Shown: positions 25,460 through 37,500 of the stretch, in pieces | How positions within the stretch are numbered: the first letter of the stretch is position 1 | How the letters are laid out: each line of letters opens with the position of its first letter | Assembly (NCBI GenBank): GCA_037976565.1 | Contig: CP137668.1 | Span: forward strand, 3,430,261 to 3,494,260 | Origin: Mesocentrotus franciscanus | Taxonomy: Eukaryota > Echinodermata > Echinoidea > Camarodonta > Strongylocentrotidae | Reading direction: 5' to 3' | Length of the DNA stretch: 64,000 nucleotides | Notes under the pieces: generated by a model | Databases searched by the model: none | The model's input: only the letters and a program-made list of their open reading frames with translations | What the model was told of the DNA's origin: nothing | Made by a program: the position numbers and the translations under genes

Positions 25460-28400
25460 CTAAAAACATGAATAAAAAGCAAAATGAAGAGGCTCATGCT
25501 GTTATCATTAAGGTGAATCAGTTACAGCTTACAAAACATTAAACTAAAGTCTGCATTCACAAGTGCTTCTAAAGATGGTGGCGATCAAAATCAAGAGCAT
25601 TTTCTCCTACTTTCATTTTGTGACTCAATTTCTACTTGGAAAAATCTACTGCTTGGCGACAAAAAATAGCACTCCAGTACAGGAATGCAATATATGACAG
25701 CCAAACACATGTATATCGCTCATCATGCATAGAGTAGACTAGTTCAGAAGTGATATGCCACTTGTTACAAACTTGGCCTGCATTGTGCACACATGTAAAA
25801 AAGGTGACAGGCTCTCCCCAAGGAGTGAAGAATGCCTACACGTTTTGTGTGGGAGAGCCTTAATCCAATACAACATCTTTTAAGCCTAAAAGGGATTCGG
25901 GGTGGATTCCATCATCCTGTAGTATTTTCCACAATAACTGCTCAGAATTTCGTTTCTAACCCCATGCTTTCATGACTTTTAAGCCCAGAGTCTAGGACCC
26001 CGTTCTCACTCACTTCCTGGACCGATCCAGGCTAGATCGGTCTAAGACCCTGTTCTCACTCACTTCCTAGAGCAATTCAGGCTAGATTGGTCTAACTGTG
26101 AGTGTGAACAGACAAGCGGTCCAGGAAGCGATCTTCTGGACCGGTTCGCTTCCTAGATCGCCTCAGACCGATCTAGCTTGCAGTGTGAACATAGACCGTG
26201 CCAGGAAGCGATCTCCAACCAGAAGTGAGTGTGTTTTGGCGGGAAAGTAATGAAAGAAGAAAAGGTATAGAAGGAAGAAACAAAAATAACGTTAAAAAAG
26301 GTTATAGAAGGAAGAAACAAAGGATAACATAAGGAAAGGTTACAGAAGGAAGAAATATAGAATAACATAAAGAAAGGTTATAGAAGGAAGAAACAAAGAA
26401 TAACATACAGAAAGGTTATAGAAGGAAGAAACAAAGAATAACATAAAAAAGGTTATAGAAGGAAGAAACAAAGGATAACATAAGGAAAGGTTATAGAAGG
26501 AAGAAACAAAGGATAACATTAGAGAAGGTAATGGAAGGGTTAAGGAAAGAAGAAACAAATGATAACATATGAAAAGGTTATAGAAGGAAGAAACAAGGAA
26601 TAACATAATAAAAGGTTATAGAAGGAAGAAACCAAGAATAACTTAAGGAAAGGTAATAGAAGGAAGAAACAAAGGATAACTTTAATAAGGAAAGATAGCA
26701 AGAGAAAATACTAGAATATAAAAAACAAAGGATAACATAAGAAAAGGTGAAAGAAGGAAGAAACAAAGAATAACATACGGAAAGGTTATAGAAGGAAGAA
26801 ACAAAGAATAACATACGGAAAGGTTATAGAAGGAAGAATCAAAGGATAACATAAGAAAAGGTTATAGAAGGAAGAAACAAAGAATAACATACGGAAAGGT
26901 TATAGAAGGAAGAATCAAAGGATAACATAAGAAAAGGTTATAGAAGGAAGAAACAAAGGATAACATAAGAAAAGGTTATAGAAGGAAGAAACAGATTAAC
27001 ATACGGAAAGGGTATAGAAGGAAGAAACAAAGGATAAAATAAGAAAAGGTTACAGAAGGAAGAAACAGAGAATAACATAAGGAAAAGGTTATAGAAGGAA
27101 GAAACAAAGAATAACATACAGAAAGGTTATAGAAGGAAGAAACATAGAATAACATAAGGAAAAGGTTATAGACGGAAGAAACAAATATTAACATGAGAAA
27201 AGGTTATAGAAGGAAGAAACAAAGGATAACATTAGAGAAGGTAATGGAAGGGTTAAGGAAAGAAGAAACAAATGATAACATATGAAAAGGTTATAGAAGG
27301 AAGAAACAAGGAATAACATAATAAAAGGTTATAGAAGGAAGAAACCAAGAATAACTTAAGGAAAGGTAATAGAAGGAAGAAACAAAGATAACTTTAATAA
27401 GGAAAGATAGCAAGAGAAAATACTAGAATATAAAAAACAAAGGATAACATAAGAAAAGGTGAAAGAAGGAAGAAACAAAGAATAACATACGGAAAGGTTA
27501 TAGAAGGAAGAAACAAAGAATAACATACGGAAAGGTTATAGAAGGAAGAATCAAAGGATAACATAAGAAAAGGTTATAGAAGGAAGAAACAAAGGATAAC
27601 ATACGGAAAGGTTATAGAAGGAAGAATCAAAGGATAACATAAGAAAAGGTTATAGAAGGAAGAAACAAAGAATAACATACGGAAAGGTTATAGAAGGAAG
27701 AATCAAAGGATAACATAAGAAAAGGTTATAGAAGGAAGAAACAAAGGATAACATAAGAAAAGGTTATAGAAGGAAGAAACAGATTAACATACGGAAAGGT
27801 TACAGAAGGAAGAAACAGAGAATAACATAAGGAAAAGGTTATAGAAGGAAGAAACAAAGAATAACATACAGAAAGGTTATAGAAGGAAGAAACATAGAAT
27901 AACATAAGGAAAAGGTTATGAAAAGGAAGACACAAAGAATAACATACAGAAAGGTTATAGAAGGAAGAAACAAAGGATAACATTAGAGAAGGTAATGGAA
28001 GGGTTAAGGAAAGAAGAAACAAATAATAACATATGAAAAGGTTATAGAAGGAAGAAACAAAGGATAACATAGGAAAAGGTTATAGAAGGAAGAGACACAA
28101 AATAACATAAAGAAAGGTTACATTATAGAAGGAAGTAAAAAAGGATAACATATGGAAAGGTTATAGAATGTAGTAAAAAAGATACCATAAGAAAAGGTAT
28201 AGAAGGAAGAAACAAAAATAACGTTAGAAAAGGTTATAGAAGGAAGAAACAAAGGATAACATAAGGAAAGGTTACAGAAGGAAGAAATATAGAATAACAT
28301 AAGGAAAGGTTATAGAAGGAAGAAACAAAGAATAACATAAAAAAGGTTATAGAAGGAAGAAACAAAGGATAACATAAGAAAAGGTTATAGAAGGAAGAAA

Positions 28401-31400
28401 CAGATTAACATACAGAAAGGGTATAGAAGGAAGAAACAAAGGATAAAATAAGAAAAGGTTACAGAAGGAAGAAACAGAGAATAACATAAAGAATGGGTAT
28501 AGAAGGAAGAAACAAAGAATAACATACAGAAAGGTTAGGGAAGGAAGAAACAATGGATAACATAAGGAATGGGTATAGAAGGAAGAAACATATAGAATAA
28601 CACTAAGAAAGGTTATAGACGGAAGAAACAAATATTAACATGAGAAAAGGTTATAGAAGTAAGAAACAAAGGATAACATTAGAGAAGGTAATGGAAGGGT
28701 TAAGGATAGAAGAAACAAATGATAATATATGAAAAGGTTATAGAAGAAAGAAACAAGGAATAACATAATAAAAGTTTATAGAAGGAAGAAACCAAGAATA
28801 ACATTAAAGAAGGTAATGGAAGGGTTAAGGATAGAAGAAACAAATGATAACATATGAAAAGGTTATAGAAGGAAGAAACAAAGAATAACATAATAAAAGG
28901 TTATAGAAGGAAGAAACAGATTAACATACGGAAAGGGTATAGAAGGAAGAAACAAAGGATAAAATAAGAAAAGGATACAGAAGGAAGAAACAGAGAATAA
29001 CATAAGGAAAAGGTTATAGAAGGAAGGAACAAAGAATAACATACAGAAAGGTTATAGAAGGAAGAAACATAGAATAACATAAGGAAAAGGTTATGAAAAG
29101 GAAGACACAAAGAATAACATACAGAAAGGTTAAGGAAGGAAGAAACAATGGATAACATAAGACAAGGTTATAGAAGGAAGAGACACAAAATAACATAAAG
29201 AAAGGTTACATTATAGAAGGAAGTAAAAAAGGATAACATATGGAAAGGTTATAGAATGTAGTAAAAAAAAAATACCATAAGAAAAGGTATAGAAGGAAGA
29301 AACAAAAATAACGTTAGAAAAGGTTATAGAAGGAAGAAACAAAGGATAACATAAGGAAAGGTTACAGAAGGAAGAAATATAGAATAACATAAAGAAAGGT
29401 TATAGAAGGAGGAATCAAAGGATAACATAAGAAAAGGTTATACAAGGAAGAAACAAAGGATAACATAAGGAAAGGTTATAGAAGGAAGAAACAAAGGATA
29501 ACATACGGGAAGGTTATAGAAGGAAGAAACAAAGGATAACATAAGAAAAGGTTATAGAAGGAAGAAACAGATTAACATACAGAAAGGGTATAGAAGGAAG
29601 AAACAAAGGATAAAATAAGAAAAGGTTACAGAAGGAAGAAACAGAGAATAACATAAGGAAAAGGTTATAGAAGGAAGAAACAAAGAATAACATACAGAAA
29701 GGTTATAGAAGGAAGAAACATAGAATAACATAAGGAAAAGGTTATGAAAAGGAAGACACAAAGAATAACATACAGAAAGGTTAAGGAAGGAAGAAACAAT
29801 GGATAACATAAGACAAGGTTATAGAAGGAAGAGACACAAAATAACATAAAGAAAGGTTACATTATAGAAGGAAGTAAAAAAGGATAACATATGGAAAGGT
29901 TATAGAATGTAGTAAAAAAAAGATACCATAAGAAAAGGTATAGAAGGAAGAAACAAAAATAACGTTAGAAAAGGTTATAGAAGGAAGAAACAAAGGATAA
30001 CATAAGGAAAGGTTACAGAAGGAAGAAATATAGAATAACATAAGGAAAGGTTATAGAAGGAAGAAACAAAGAATAACATAAAAAAGGTTATAGAAGGAAG
30101 AAACAAAGGATAACATAGGAAAAGGTTATAGAAGGAAGAGACACAAAATAACATAAAGAAAGGTTACATTATAGAAGGAAGTAAAAAAGGATAACATATG
30201 GAAAGGTTATAGAATGTAGTAAAAAAAAGATACCATAAGAAAAGGTATAGAAGGAAGAAACAAAAATAACGTTAGAAAAGGTTATAGAAGGAAGAAACAA
30301 AGGATAACATAAGGAAAGGTTACAGAAGGAAGAAATATAGAATAACATAAGGAAAGGTTATAGAAGGAAGAAACAAAGAATAACATAAAAAAGGTTATAG
30401 AAGGAAGAAACAAAGGATAACATAAGAAAAGGTTATAGAAGGAAGAAACAGATTAACATACAGAAAGGGTATAGAAGGAAGAAACAAAGGATAAAATAAG
30501 AAAAGGTTACAGAAGGAAGAAACAGAGAATAACATAAAGAATGGGTATAGAAGGAAGAAACAAAGAATAACATACAGAAAGGTTAGGGAAGGAAGAAACA
30601 ATGGATAACATAAGGAATGGGTATAGAAGGAAGAAACATATAGAATAACACTAAGAAAGGTTATAGACGGAAGAAACAAATATTAACATGAGAAAAGGTT
30701 ATAGAAGTAAGAAACAAAGGATAACATTAGAGAAGGTAATGGAAGGGTTAAGGATAGAAGAAACAAATGATAATATATGAAAAGGTTATAGAAGAAAGAA
30801 ACAAGGAATAACATAATAAAAGTTTATAGAAGGAAGAAACCAAGAATAACATTAAAGAAGGTAATGGAAGGGTTAAGGATAGAAGAAACAAATGATAACA
30901 TATGAAAAGGTTATAGAAGGAAGAAACAAAGAATAACATAATAAAAGGTTATAGAAGGAAGAAACAGATTAACATACGGAAAGGGTATAGAAGGAAGAAA
31001 CAAAGGATAAAATAAGAAAAGGATACAGAAGGAAGAAACAGAGAATAACATAAGGAAAAGGTTATAGAAGGAAGGAACAAAGAATAACATACAGAAAGGT
31101 TATAGAAGGAAGAAACATAGAATAACATAAGGAAAAGGTTATGAAAAGGAAGACACAAAGAATAACATACAGAAAGGTTAAGGAAGGAAGAAACAATGGA
31201 CAACATAAGACAAGGTTATAGAAGGAAGAGACACAAAATAACATAAAGAAAGGTTACATTATAGAAGGAAGTAAAAAAGGATAACATATGGAAAGGTTAT
31301 AGAATGTAGTAAAAAAAAAATACCATAAGAAAAGGTATAGAAGGAAGAAACAAAATAACGTTAGAAAAGGTTATAGAAGGAAGAAACAAAGGATAACATA

Positions 31401-34400
31401 AGGAAAGGTTACAGAAGGAAGAAATATAGAATAACATAAAGAAAGGTTATAGAAGGAGGAATCAAAGGATAACATAAGAAAAGGTTATACAAGGAAGAAA
31501 CAAAGGATAACATACGGAAAGGTTATAGAAGGAAGAAACAAAGGATAACATACGGGAAGGTTATAGAAGGAAGAAACAAAGGATAACATAAGAAAAGGTT
31601 ATAGAAGGAAGAAACAGATTAACATACAGAAAGGGTATAGAAGGAAGAAACAAAGGATAAAATAAGAAAAGGTTACAGAAGGAAGAAACAGAGAATAACA
31701 TAAGGAAAAGGTTATAGAAGGAAGAAACAAAGAATAACATACAGAAAGGTTATAGAAGGAAGAAACATAGAATAACATAAGGAAAAGGTTATGAAAAGGA
31801 AGACACAAAGAATAACATACAGAAAGGTTAAGGAAGGAAGAAACAATGGATAACATAAGACAAGGTTATAGAAGGAAGAGACACAAAATAACATAAAGAA
31901 AGGTTACATTATAGAAGGAAGTAAAAAAGGATAACATATGGAAAGGTTATAGAATGTAGTAAAAAAGATACCATAAGAAAAGGTATAGAAGGAAGAAACA
32001 AAAATAACGTTAGAAAAGGTTATAGAAGGAAGAAACAAAGGATAACATAAGGAAAGGTTACAGAAGGAAGAAATATAGAATAACATAAGGAAAGGTTATA
32101 GAAGGAAGAAACAAAGAATAACATAAAAAGGTTATAGAAGGAAGAAACAAAGGATAACATAAGAAAAGGTTATAGAAGGAAGAAACAGATTAACATACAG
32201 AAAGGGTATAGAAGGAAGAAACAAAGGATAAAATAAGAAAAGGTTACAGAAGGAAGAAACAGAGAATAACATAAGGAAAAGGTTATAGAAGGAAGAAACA
32301 AAGAATAACATACAGAAAGGTTAAGGAAGGAAGAAACAATGGATAACATAAGACAAGGTTATAGAAGGAAGAGACACAAAATAACATAAAGAAAGGTTAC
32401 ATTATAGAAGGAAGTAAAAAAGGATAACATATGGAAAGGTTATAGAATGTAGTAAAAAAGATACCATAAGAAAAGGTATAGAAGGAAGAAACAAAAATAA
32501 CGTTAGAAAAGGTTATAGAAGGAAGAAACAAAGGATAACATAAGGAAAGGTTACAGAAGGAAGAAATATAGAATAACATAAGGAAAGGTTATAGAAGGAA
32601 GAAACAAAGAATAACATAAAAAAGGTTATAGAAGGAAGAAACAAAGGATAACATAAGGAATGGGTATAGAAGGAAGAAACATATAGAATAACACTAAGAA
32701 AGGTTATAGACGGAAGAAACAAATATTAACATGAGAAAAGGTTATAGAAGGAAGAAACAAAGGATAACATTAGAGAAGGTAATGGAAGGGTTAAGGATAG
32801 AAGAAACAAATGATAATATATGAAAAGGTTATAGAAGAAAGAAACAAGGAATAACATAATAAAAGGTTATAGAAGGAAGAAACCAAGAATAACATTAAAG
32901 AAGGTAATGGAAGGGTTAAGGATAGAAGAAACAAATGATAACATATGAAAAGGTTATAGAAGGAAGAAACAAAGAATAACATAATAAAAGGTTATAGAGG
33001 GAAGAAACAAAGAATATAACATAAGGAAAGGTTATTGAAGGAAGAAACCAAGAATAACTTAAGGAAAGATAGCAAGAGAAAATAATAGAATAATAAAAAA
33101 CAAAGAATAAGATAAGTGAAGGTGATAGAAGGAAAAATCAAGAAAAACATAAGGAATGGTTATAGAAGGAAGAAAACAAATATTAACATAAGAAAAAGGT
33201 TATAGGAGGAAGAAACAAAGGATAGCGTAAGGAAAGATAGGAAGAGAAAATGATAAAATAATAAAAACAAAGAATAAGATAAGAAAAGGTGATAGAAGGA
33301 AAAACAAAGAATAACAAAAGGATTGATAGAAAGAAAATGATTGAATGATGAAAACAAAGTATTACATAAGAAAAGGTGATAGAAGGAACAAACAAAGAAT
33401 AAAATGAGGAAAGATAGAAAGAGAAAATGTTAGAATGGTAACAACAAACAATAACATAAGAGATGACAGAAGAAAACACAAAAGAATAACATGAGGAAAG
33501 ACAGAAAGAAAAAGTGATAAAATTATACAAAATTAAGAATATCATAAGAGATGAAAGAAGGAAAATCAAAGAGTAACATAAGTAAAGATAGACAAAGAAG
33601 GTGATAGAATAGTAAAAATAAAGAATAAGCAAGGGAAAGATAATAGTACAAAATAAATAGTAATCTTGTGATGGAAACAAAACAAACCATGATTATTTTG
33701 ATTACGCGCGAACATGACCCTTGCTATCATAGCAACAGGAACTGTTCCTGTTGCTATGGAATAACGTGTCTCATCAGGGTTAAAATTACGATGAGTGTGA
33801 ACATAAACAAACCATACCTCTGTAGCAGTCCAGTGGATCAGTCTAGCGTAGATCGGTCCAGCAAAATTTCATAAAATTTGGACAATAATTTGGCGCGCAG
33901 CAGCATCCAAAAACTTTGTTTACTGCGGGCATCAAAATTGCAATCTCCCTATACCAATACACAAAAAGCCTGATCACATTTATGAATGACTAATTAGGTG
34001 ATTATTCAAACACACGTCAAATTATGAAAACAAAATTTCATATTTATATTCGCCTTCATACTCTATTTAAGTTCCAAATTTCATGATTTTTTGTTGTTGC
34101 TCCAAGATCAGGGGGGGTGGAATCTGACCCGAACTCGTATAGGTTGTGAGAAGGTTTTAAATTATCCCTGGCTTTTGGGGGTTACGCGCTTAGAGACAAA
34201 GTGCAAGCATTAAACACTCATCCAGAACATCATCATTATTCATTCAATTATAATTTGATGTGGGGTAAAAAGAGGGTGATGGTGTCTCACCTTATGAGCA
34301 GCGGCTTCTCCTTCCGGATCTATCGCTTCAACAAACTCATTATAAGCCTCCTTCCAACCTCGCTCTTGGATCAAGGTCCAGATTTGTCCTACAACTTCCT

Positions 34401-35525
34401 TGAAGTCCTTCCAGGCAGGTGACTCAAAGAAATGGGCGAGGGCATCCTTCACATAGATGGTCTCTCCTTCAGCAGTAGTCACAGACACGTTGTAATATAT
34501 AGCACAGCCCCAAGCAGTACAAACTAACGCTCCTGGAAATAAGATAAAGGATGGTATAGGTTATTTAATTACCGTATACCGGTATGACAGGGGTTCTCAA
34601 ACTTTATCTTCGACGGTCCAGATAGGTATTCCATGAAAGCGAAAAGAACCACAAAACAATGGGCAAATCTAGGTTACTTAATCAATTATTATTATTCCGA
34701 AAAATTCCCAAATTAAACATATTGATAGAGTATCTCATAAAGAATAACTCCACAAATTTTCATATCTACTGATATTCAAACTGGTAGCACAAAACTTTTG
34801 AAAATGGCAAATTTGTAGTTTTTGTACTTAAAAATCTAATATTTCAATCTGATTTGAATATTTCATGGCATGAAACTTCAGTGAATCATCTTCTAATAGA
34901 TTCATGTCACCAACCTACCTGCTAATCCTAAGATGACTATTCTCCTACAGACACCATCTGTTTTCCATCTTTCTGGTGTCCGTCTGTAGGCAACACCCCT
35001 CCTGAAGACGATAGCACTGAATATCGACAGATAAACTATATTATTTGGGTCAGCATACAGAAGAATACCTGGAATATATGCTCCAATGAGAGCATATTTC
35101 AATGGACCTTCCTCTCTGCCAATGTTCCCGACTAAATGTACTCCAAGTGCTACAGCAAATGGGGTAAGGAGAGGCCGCAAGATGGGGAAAGTGTCTGCAA
35201 CATCGTTCGGTACTGCACACGTTGCAAGAAACCCAAAGAAAGCGCTGACAAACAGTTGACCTGCGAATCTGGATATACTGAAGGATGGGTACTTTTGAGT
35301 TCTTAAGAGCTCTGTGTAGTACTTGACATACGACAATTCATCATTAGCGGTATCAACGTAACGCCCGATACAGAAAAGATCTCGGAGCCATCCAAAACCA
35401 AAGAATCCACCTAAGGTACACCACCATACAAACGCATGTCTGTCTCTTCCGAGGTAGAAATGATGAATGCCAAACCATCCTCCTGTCAGCCATAAGAAAT
35501 AGGCGATACTTCTCTTCTTCTCCAT
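25235..35525 (-). CDS. DNAJC22: DNAJC22 (TM2 domain and J domain membrane protein), complete
   Basis: Three coding exons on the minus strand: 35525-34919, 34532-34291 and 25459-25235. They total 1,074 bp and encode 357 residues; the human protein is about 341. The N-terminal 60 residues form a TM2 domain (WLTGGWFGIHHFYLGRDRHA, then a hydrophobic GGFFGFGWLRD). Several further hydrophobic segments follow. The C-terminus is a J domain with the HPD motif (KWHPDKHKG). This order is specific to DNAJC22, the homolog of Drosophila wurst, which is implicated in clathrin-dependent endocytosis. The start at 35525 is chosen because MEKKRSIAYFLWLTGG directly precedes the TM2 core. Splice phases (1, then 0) agree. 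A 5' UTR exon may end at about 36238 (GTGAGT on the minus strand). The huge second intron is described separately. Confidence 0.92.
25985..26245. mobile_element. Possible transposon end flanking the minisatellite (left)
   Basis: Repeated words GTTCTCACTCACTTCCT (twice), CTAGATCGGTCTAA, GTGAGTGTGAACAG and CCAGGAAGCGATCT occur in both orientations. Such subterminal direct and inverted words are typical of DNA transposon ends. Related words (GAGTGTGAACATAAAC and TAGATCGGTCCAGC) occur on the other side of the array at 33790-33865. This is a suggestion, not a defined element. Confidence 0.4.
26246..33650. repeat. 7.4-kb GA-rich minisatellite array, about 38-bp unit
   Basis: Unit approximately GGAAAGGTTATAGAAGGAAG followed by AAACAAAGAATAACATAC, 37-39 bp with indels, almost entirely purine on the plus strand apart from the GGTTATAG and TAACATA words. 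Roughly 190 units. Higher-order copies are visible: 28347-29158 recurs at 30395-31206 (offset 2,048 bp), 28901-29196 recurs at 29552-29847 (offset 651), and markers at 26521-26700 recur about 709 bp later. Units degenerate after about 33060, consistent with an ageing array edge. Confidence 0.95.
33728..33758. repeat. Perfect palindrome, 15-bp arms and 1-bp centre
   Basis: CATAGCAACAGGAAC at 33728-33742, T at 33743, and the exact reverse complement at 33744-33758. An overlapping TTGCTAT-C-ATAGCAA palindrome starts at 33721. The latter resembles an RFX X-box (GTTGCCATGGCAAC type), but this is weak evidence for regulation. Confidence 0.8.
34291..34532 (-). CDS. DNAJC22: DNAJC22 exon 2: last membrane segment and soluble linker
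   Basis: Two bases complete the glycine codon, followed by 80 codons. It opens with a hydrophobic ALVCTAWGCAIYYNV and continues with a soluble helical linker (ALAHFFESPAWKDFKEVVGQ, then IWTLIQERGWKEAYNEFVEA) ending AAAHK. The donor GTGAGA starts at 34290 on the minus strand and leads into the 8.8-kb intron. Confidence 0.9.
34919..35525 (-). CDS. DNAJC22: DNAJC22 exon 1: TM2 domain and membrane segments
   Basis: 202 codons plus one base. It encodes the TM2 domain, then FAGQLFVSAFFGFLATCAVP, LLTPFAVALGVHLVGNIG, YALIGAYIPGILLYAD and IVILGLAG as hydrophobic stretches. The donor GTAGGT begins at 34918 on the minus strand. Confidence 0.9.
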
Positions 35526-36238
35526 GGCTTGTGTTCTAAGGGCAAACTCACAAAGTTATGATGATGGGTAGCTCATCCTCACATGGAACAAACTGAGCTA
35601 GGATGTCACCAAGATAGATTTGTGCTTTAACTGTAGGCCTAACATATAGGGGAATTAAAAGAAGAAAATACATTTGTTATAAAATATGAATGCTTATAAC
35701 AGCATTCAATTGCATACTGATTATCACTATCGTTATAGTCATGCACTTTAAAAAGTCTTAAAGTCTCTATTATTTAATCGTCTCATCCAATTAGATACAA
35801 TTTATTGTGCCTCCTGATATCGAAAATGGGAAGAAAAGAAATTTCCTAACCTCATCCCATCAGGGCTGGCAAAAAAATTGATAAAACTAATGCAAAAATT
35901 TCAACACGAAGCGGAGTTCAATTTCGACGAAGAAAACCGAGGAAAAAAGACCCTTAAATGCATCATATAGTCAATCTGGTAAGTGGAACCGATGTATATT
36001 AGCCTAGACCTAATTTTCAAAAATAAATGCATCGGATATGAATCCGCTAAAGTGACATTTTACACACATAGCTGCATCGCTATCCTGGCTGTGTATTAAA
36101 ACCTGTTTGTTGATCTCAACATTTCAAACACCACTGTACAAAACTAAACTGATTTCACTAAAAATCGGTACTTTAGACGTATACTAGTGACAATTGATGA
36201 CACCTAAATAGCAGTAAAATACAATTTTTTCAACTCAC

Positions 36239-36595
36239 CGATGTTAGAAAGAATAATTTAAAAATTAAAACCATGAGTCCACTGTCAAACTTTTATCAGC
36301 ATGGTTGTGTGCATTTGTGTGTTATAAGTGTATTGACTATTCACATGTGAAATTGCTGCCTATTAGCACATGGTACAGCGCTAGAGGTCCATACGCAGTA
36401 TTGACTCTCTATGCTTTGCTGCAGTACGTGACATTTTTTTTTAGTCCAAAAGTTTGGCCGGAATTTGGTGTTCAGATCCGTAACACCGAGTTTGCACAGG
36501 AGCGCCTATATGGTCGGCTTCTGACTCTAAAGAGAGGAGCCGACCCTACCAAATCAGAGGCTAACGAACGAAAGAGACAGAAATTTTCGGTCTAG
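36239..36595 (-). promoter_or_regulatory. Tentative 5' end region of DNAJC22
   Basis: On the minus strand a donor-like GTGAGTTG begins at about 36238. A 5' UTR exon may therefore lie above it, spliced to an acceptor upstream of the ATG at 35525. No TATA box or CpG island is obvious. Transcript data would be needed to place the start. Confidence 0.3.
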
Positions 36596-36625
36596 GTGTG
36601 GGCTAGACCGAAAATTTCAGTCTCT
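36573..36625. repeat. Hairpin with 23-bp arms and 7-nt loop
   Basis: The left arm 36573-36595 (AGAGACAGAAATTTTCGG then TCTAG) pairs with 36603-36625 with one mismatch, around GTGTGGG. It straddles the left end of the 175-bp TIR element. Confidence 0.85.
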
Positions 36626-36769
36626 ACGTCTCTGAGTCTGATATCGACGGTTGTTCCGCTGAGATTGCATCTGGCTCTTCTGACCGCCTCTGTATGGGGA
36701 GTGTCAACAGATGTCAGTTTTATTAAAGAATGACCCATACCAGACGGTTATTTCTGTCTAGCCCACACC
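36595..36769. mobile_element. 175-bp element with perfect 14-bp TIRs
   Basis: GGTGTGGGCTAGAC at 36595-36608 is the exact reverse complement of GTCTAGCCCACACC at 36756-36769. The interior has no open frame. The left end also forms part of a strong hairpin with the preceding 23 bp (see next entry), so the element may have inserted into, or copied, its neighbour. Confidence 0.75.
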
Positions 36770-37500
36770 ATGCATGTGCATGCACCAGCAACACAATTAT
36801 CAATAATTAATAATGCCTGGTGACTGGTCAATAAATGCTTAGCTAAGCTGGGAACCGGCAAAAGTTCAAAACAATTAAAGTAGCCAAGATCTAACCAAAA
36901 ATGAAATAAAACAAAATCTGAAACTCACTGGACAAAATAACTTGATTTATATACAGTCAGCTGTGGGCAAGTATAATGCAGGCAATTTGATGCATTTCAT
37001 TTGACTCAGTCGAACAATAGACAGTGTTCCAGACCATGTAGATAACTAACACAAATCGGAGTGCACGGGACTGAATTTTCTTCTCTCGTCGCGAAGGACA
37101 CATGTCAGCTGTGCATTGGTCTGAGGTCAAAGGTAAATAACGAAAACAATAGGGATCGAGGGATCATGGAGGAATCGAGGAAGGGATCGAGGCTATAGGG
37201 CCAGGGAGGGAGGAAGGGAGTGAGGGGAAGGAAAGTGAGGAATGTGGGAGGGAGAGGAACGGAGGGGAGGGGAAACGAAAGAAGGGAGAGAAATTTAGGG
37301 AGTGAGAGCAACGGAGGGAGGGGCCCGAGCGGAAACGAAGGGAGGGAGGGAACTGGAGAGAGGGGATCAAGGAGGGAAACTGGAAAGGGATCGAGGGTGA
37401 GGGAGGGCACTTTCTGTTATTGTGTTCCTGATCCTCATGAAACCAGTGCAATCTATAGTAATACGTCAGAATATAAAGTATCACATGATATTGGTTTTTC
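36770..37500. other. Intergenic, with a purine-rich GGGA/GGAA stretch
   Basis: No gene seen. 37150-37410 is G/A-rich low complexity (GGGAGGGAGGAAGGGAG type). Open frames on either strand here are composition artefacts. Confidence 0.6.

Larger units (their letters stand above)
25460..34290 (-). other. 8.8-kb intron 2 of DNAJC22
   Basis: Lies between the linker exon and the J-domain exon. About 84% of it is the purine-rich minisatellite at 26246-33650. The rest holds about 600 bp of unique DNA on the J-domain side, transposon-like flanking words (GTGTGAACA, AGATCGGTC) and, on the other side, a perfect short palindrome. No independent gene was recognised. Confidence 0.85.

Noticed and set aside
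26246..33650. Regular short repeats that could suggest a CRISPR array
   Set aside because: There are no unique spacers; units are contiguous and degenerate, and the genome is eukaryotic. It is a minisatellite.
26153..33680. Many minus-strand open frames such as MLFFVSSFYNL-type proteins that look like repetitive membrane proteins
   Set aside because: They are the antisense of the GA-rich 38-bp minisatellite. The unit length is not a multiple of three, so all frames cycle with few stops. There are no splice sites or start context, and the region is a DNAJC22 intron.
36305..36595. 96-residue frame in the region upstream of DNAJC22
   Set aside because: Overlaps a hairpin and the start of a TIR element, with no domain similarity or splice context. 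Kept as unproven.
37105..37484. Leu/Pro/Ser-rich frames on the minus strand
   Set aside because: Antisense of a GGGA-rich low-complexity stretch.
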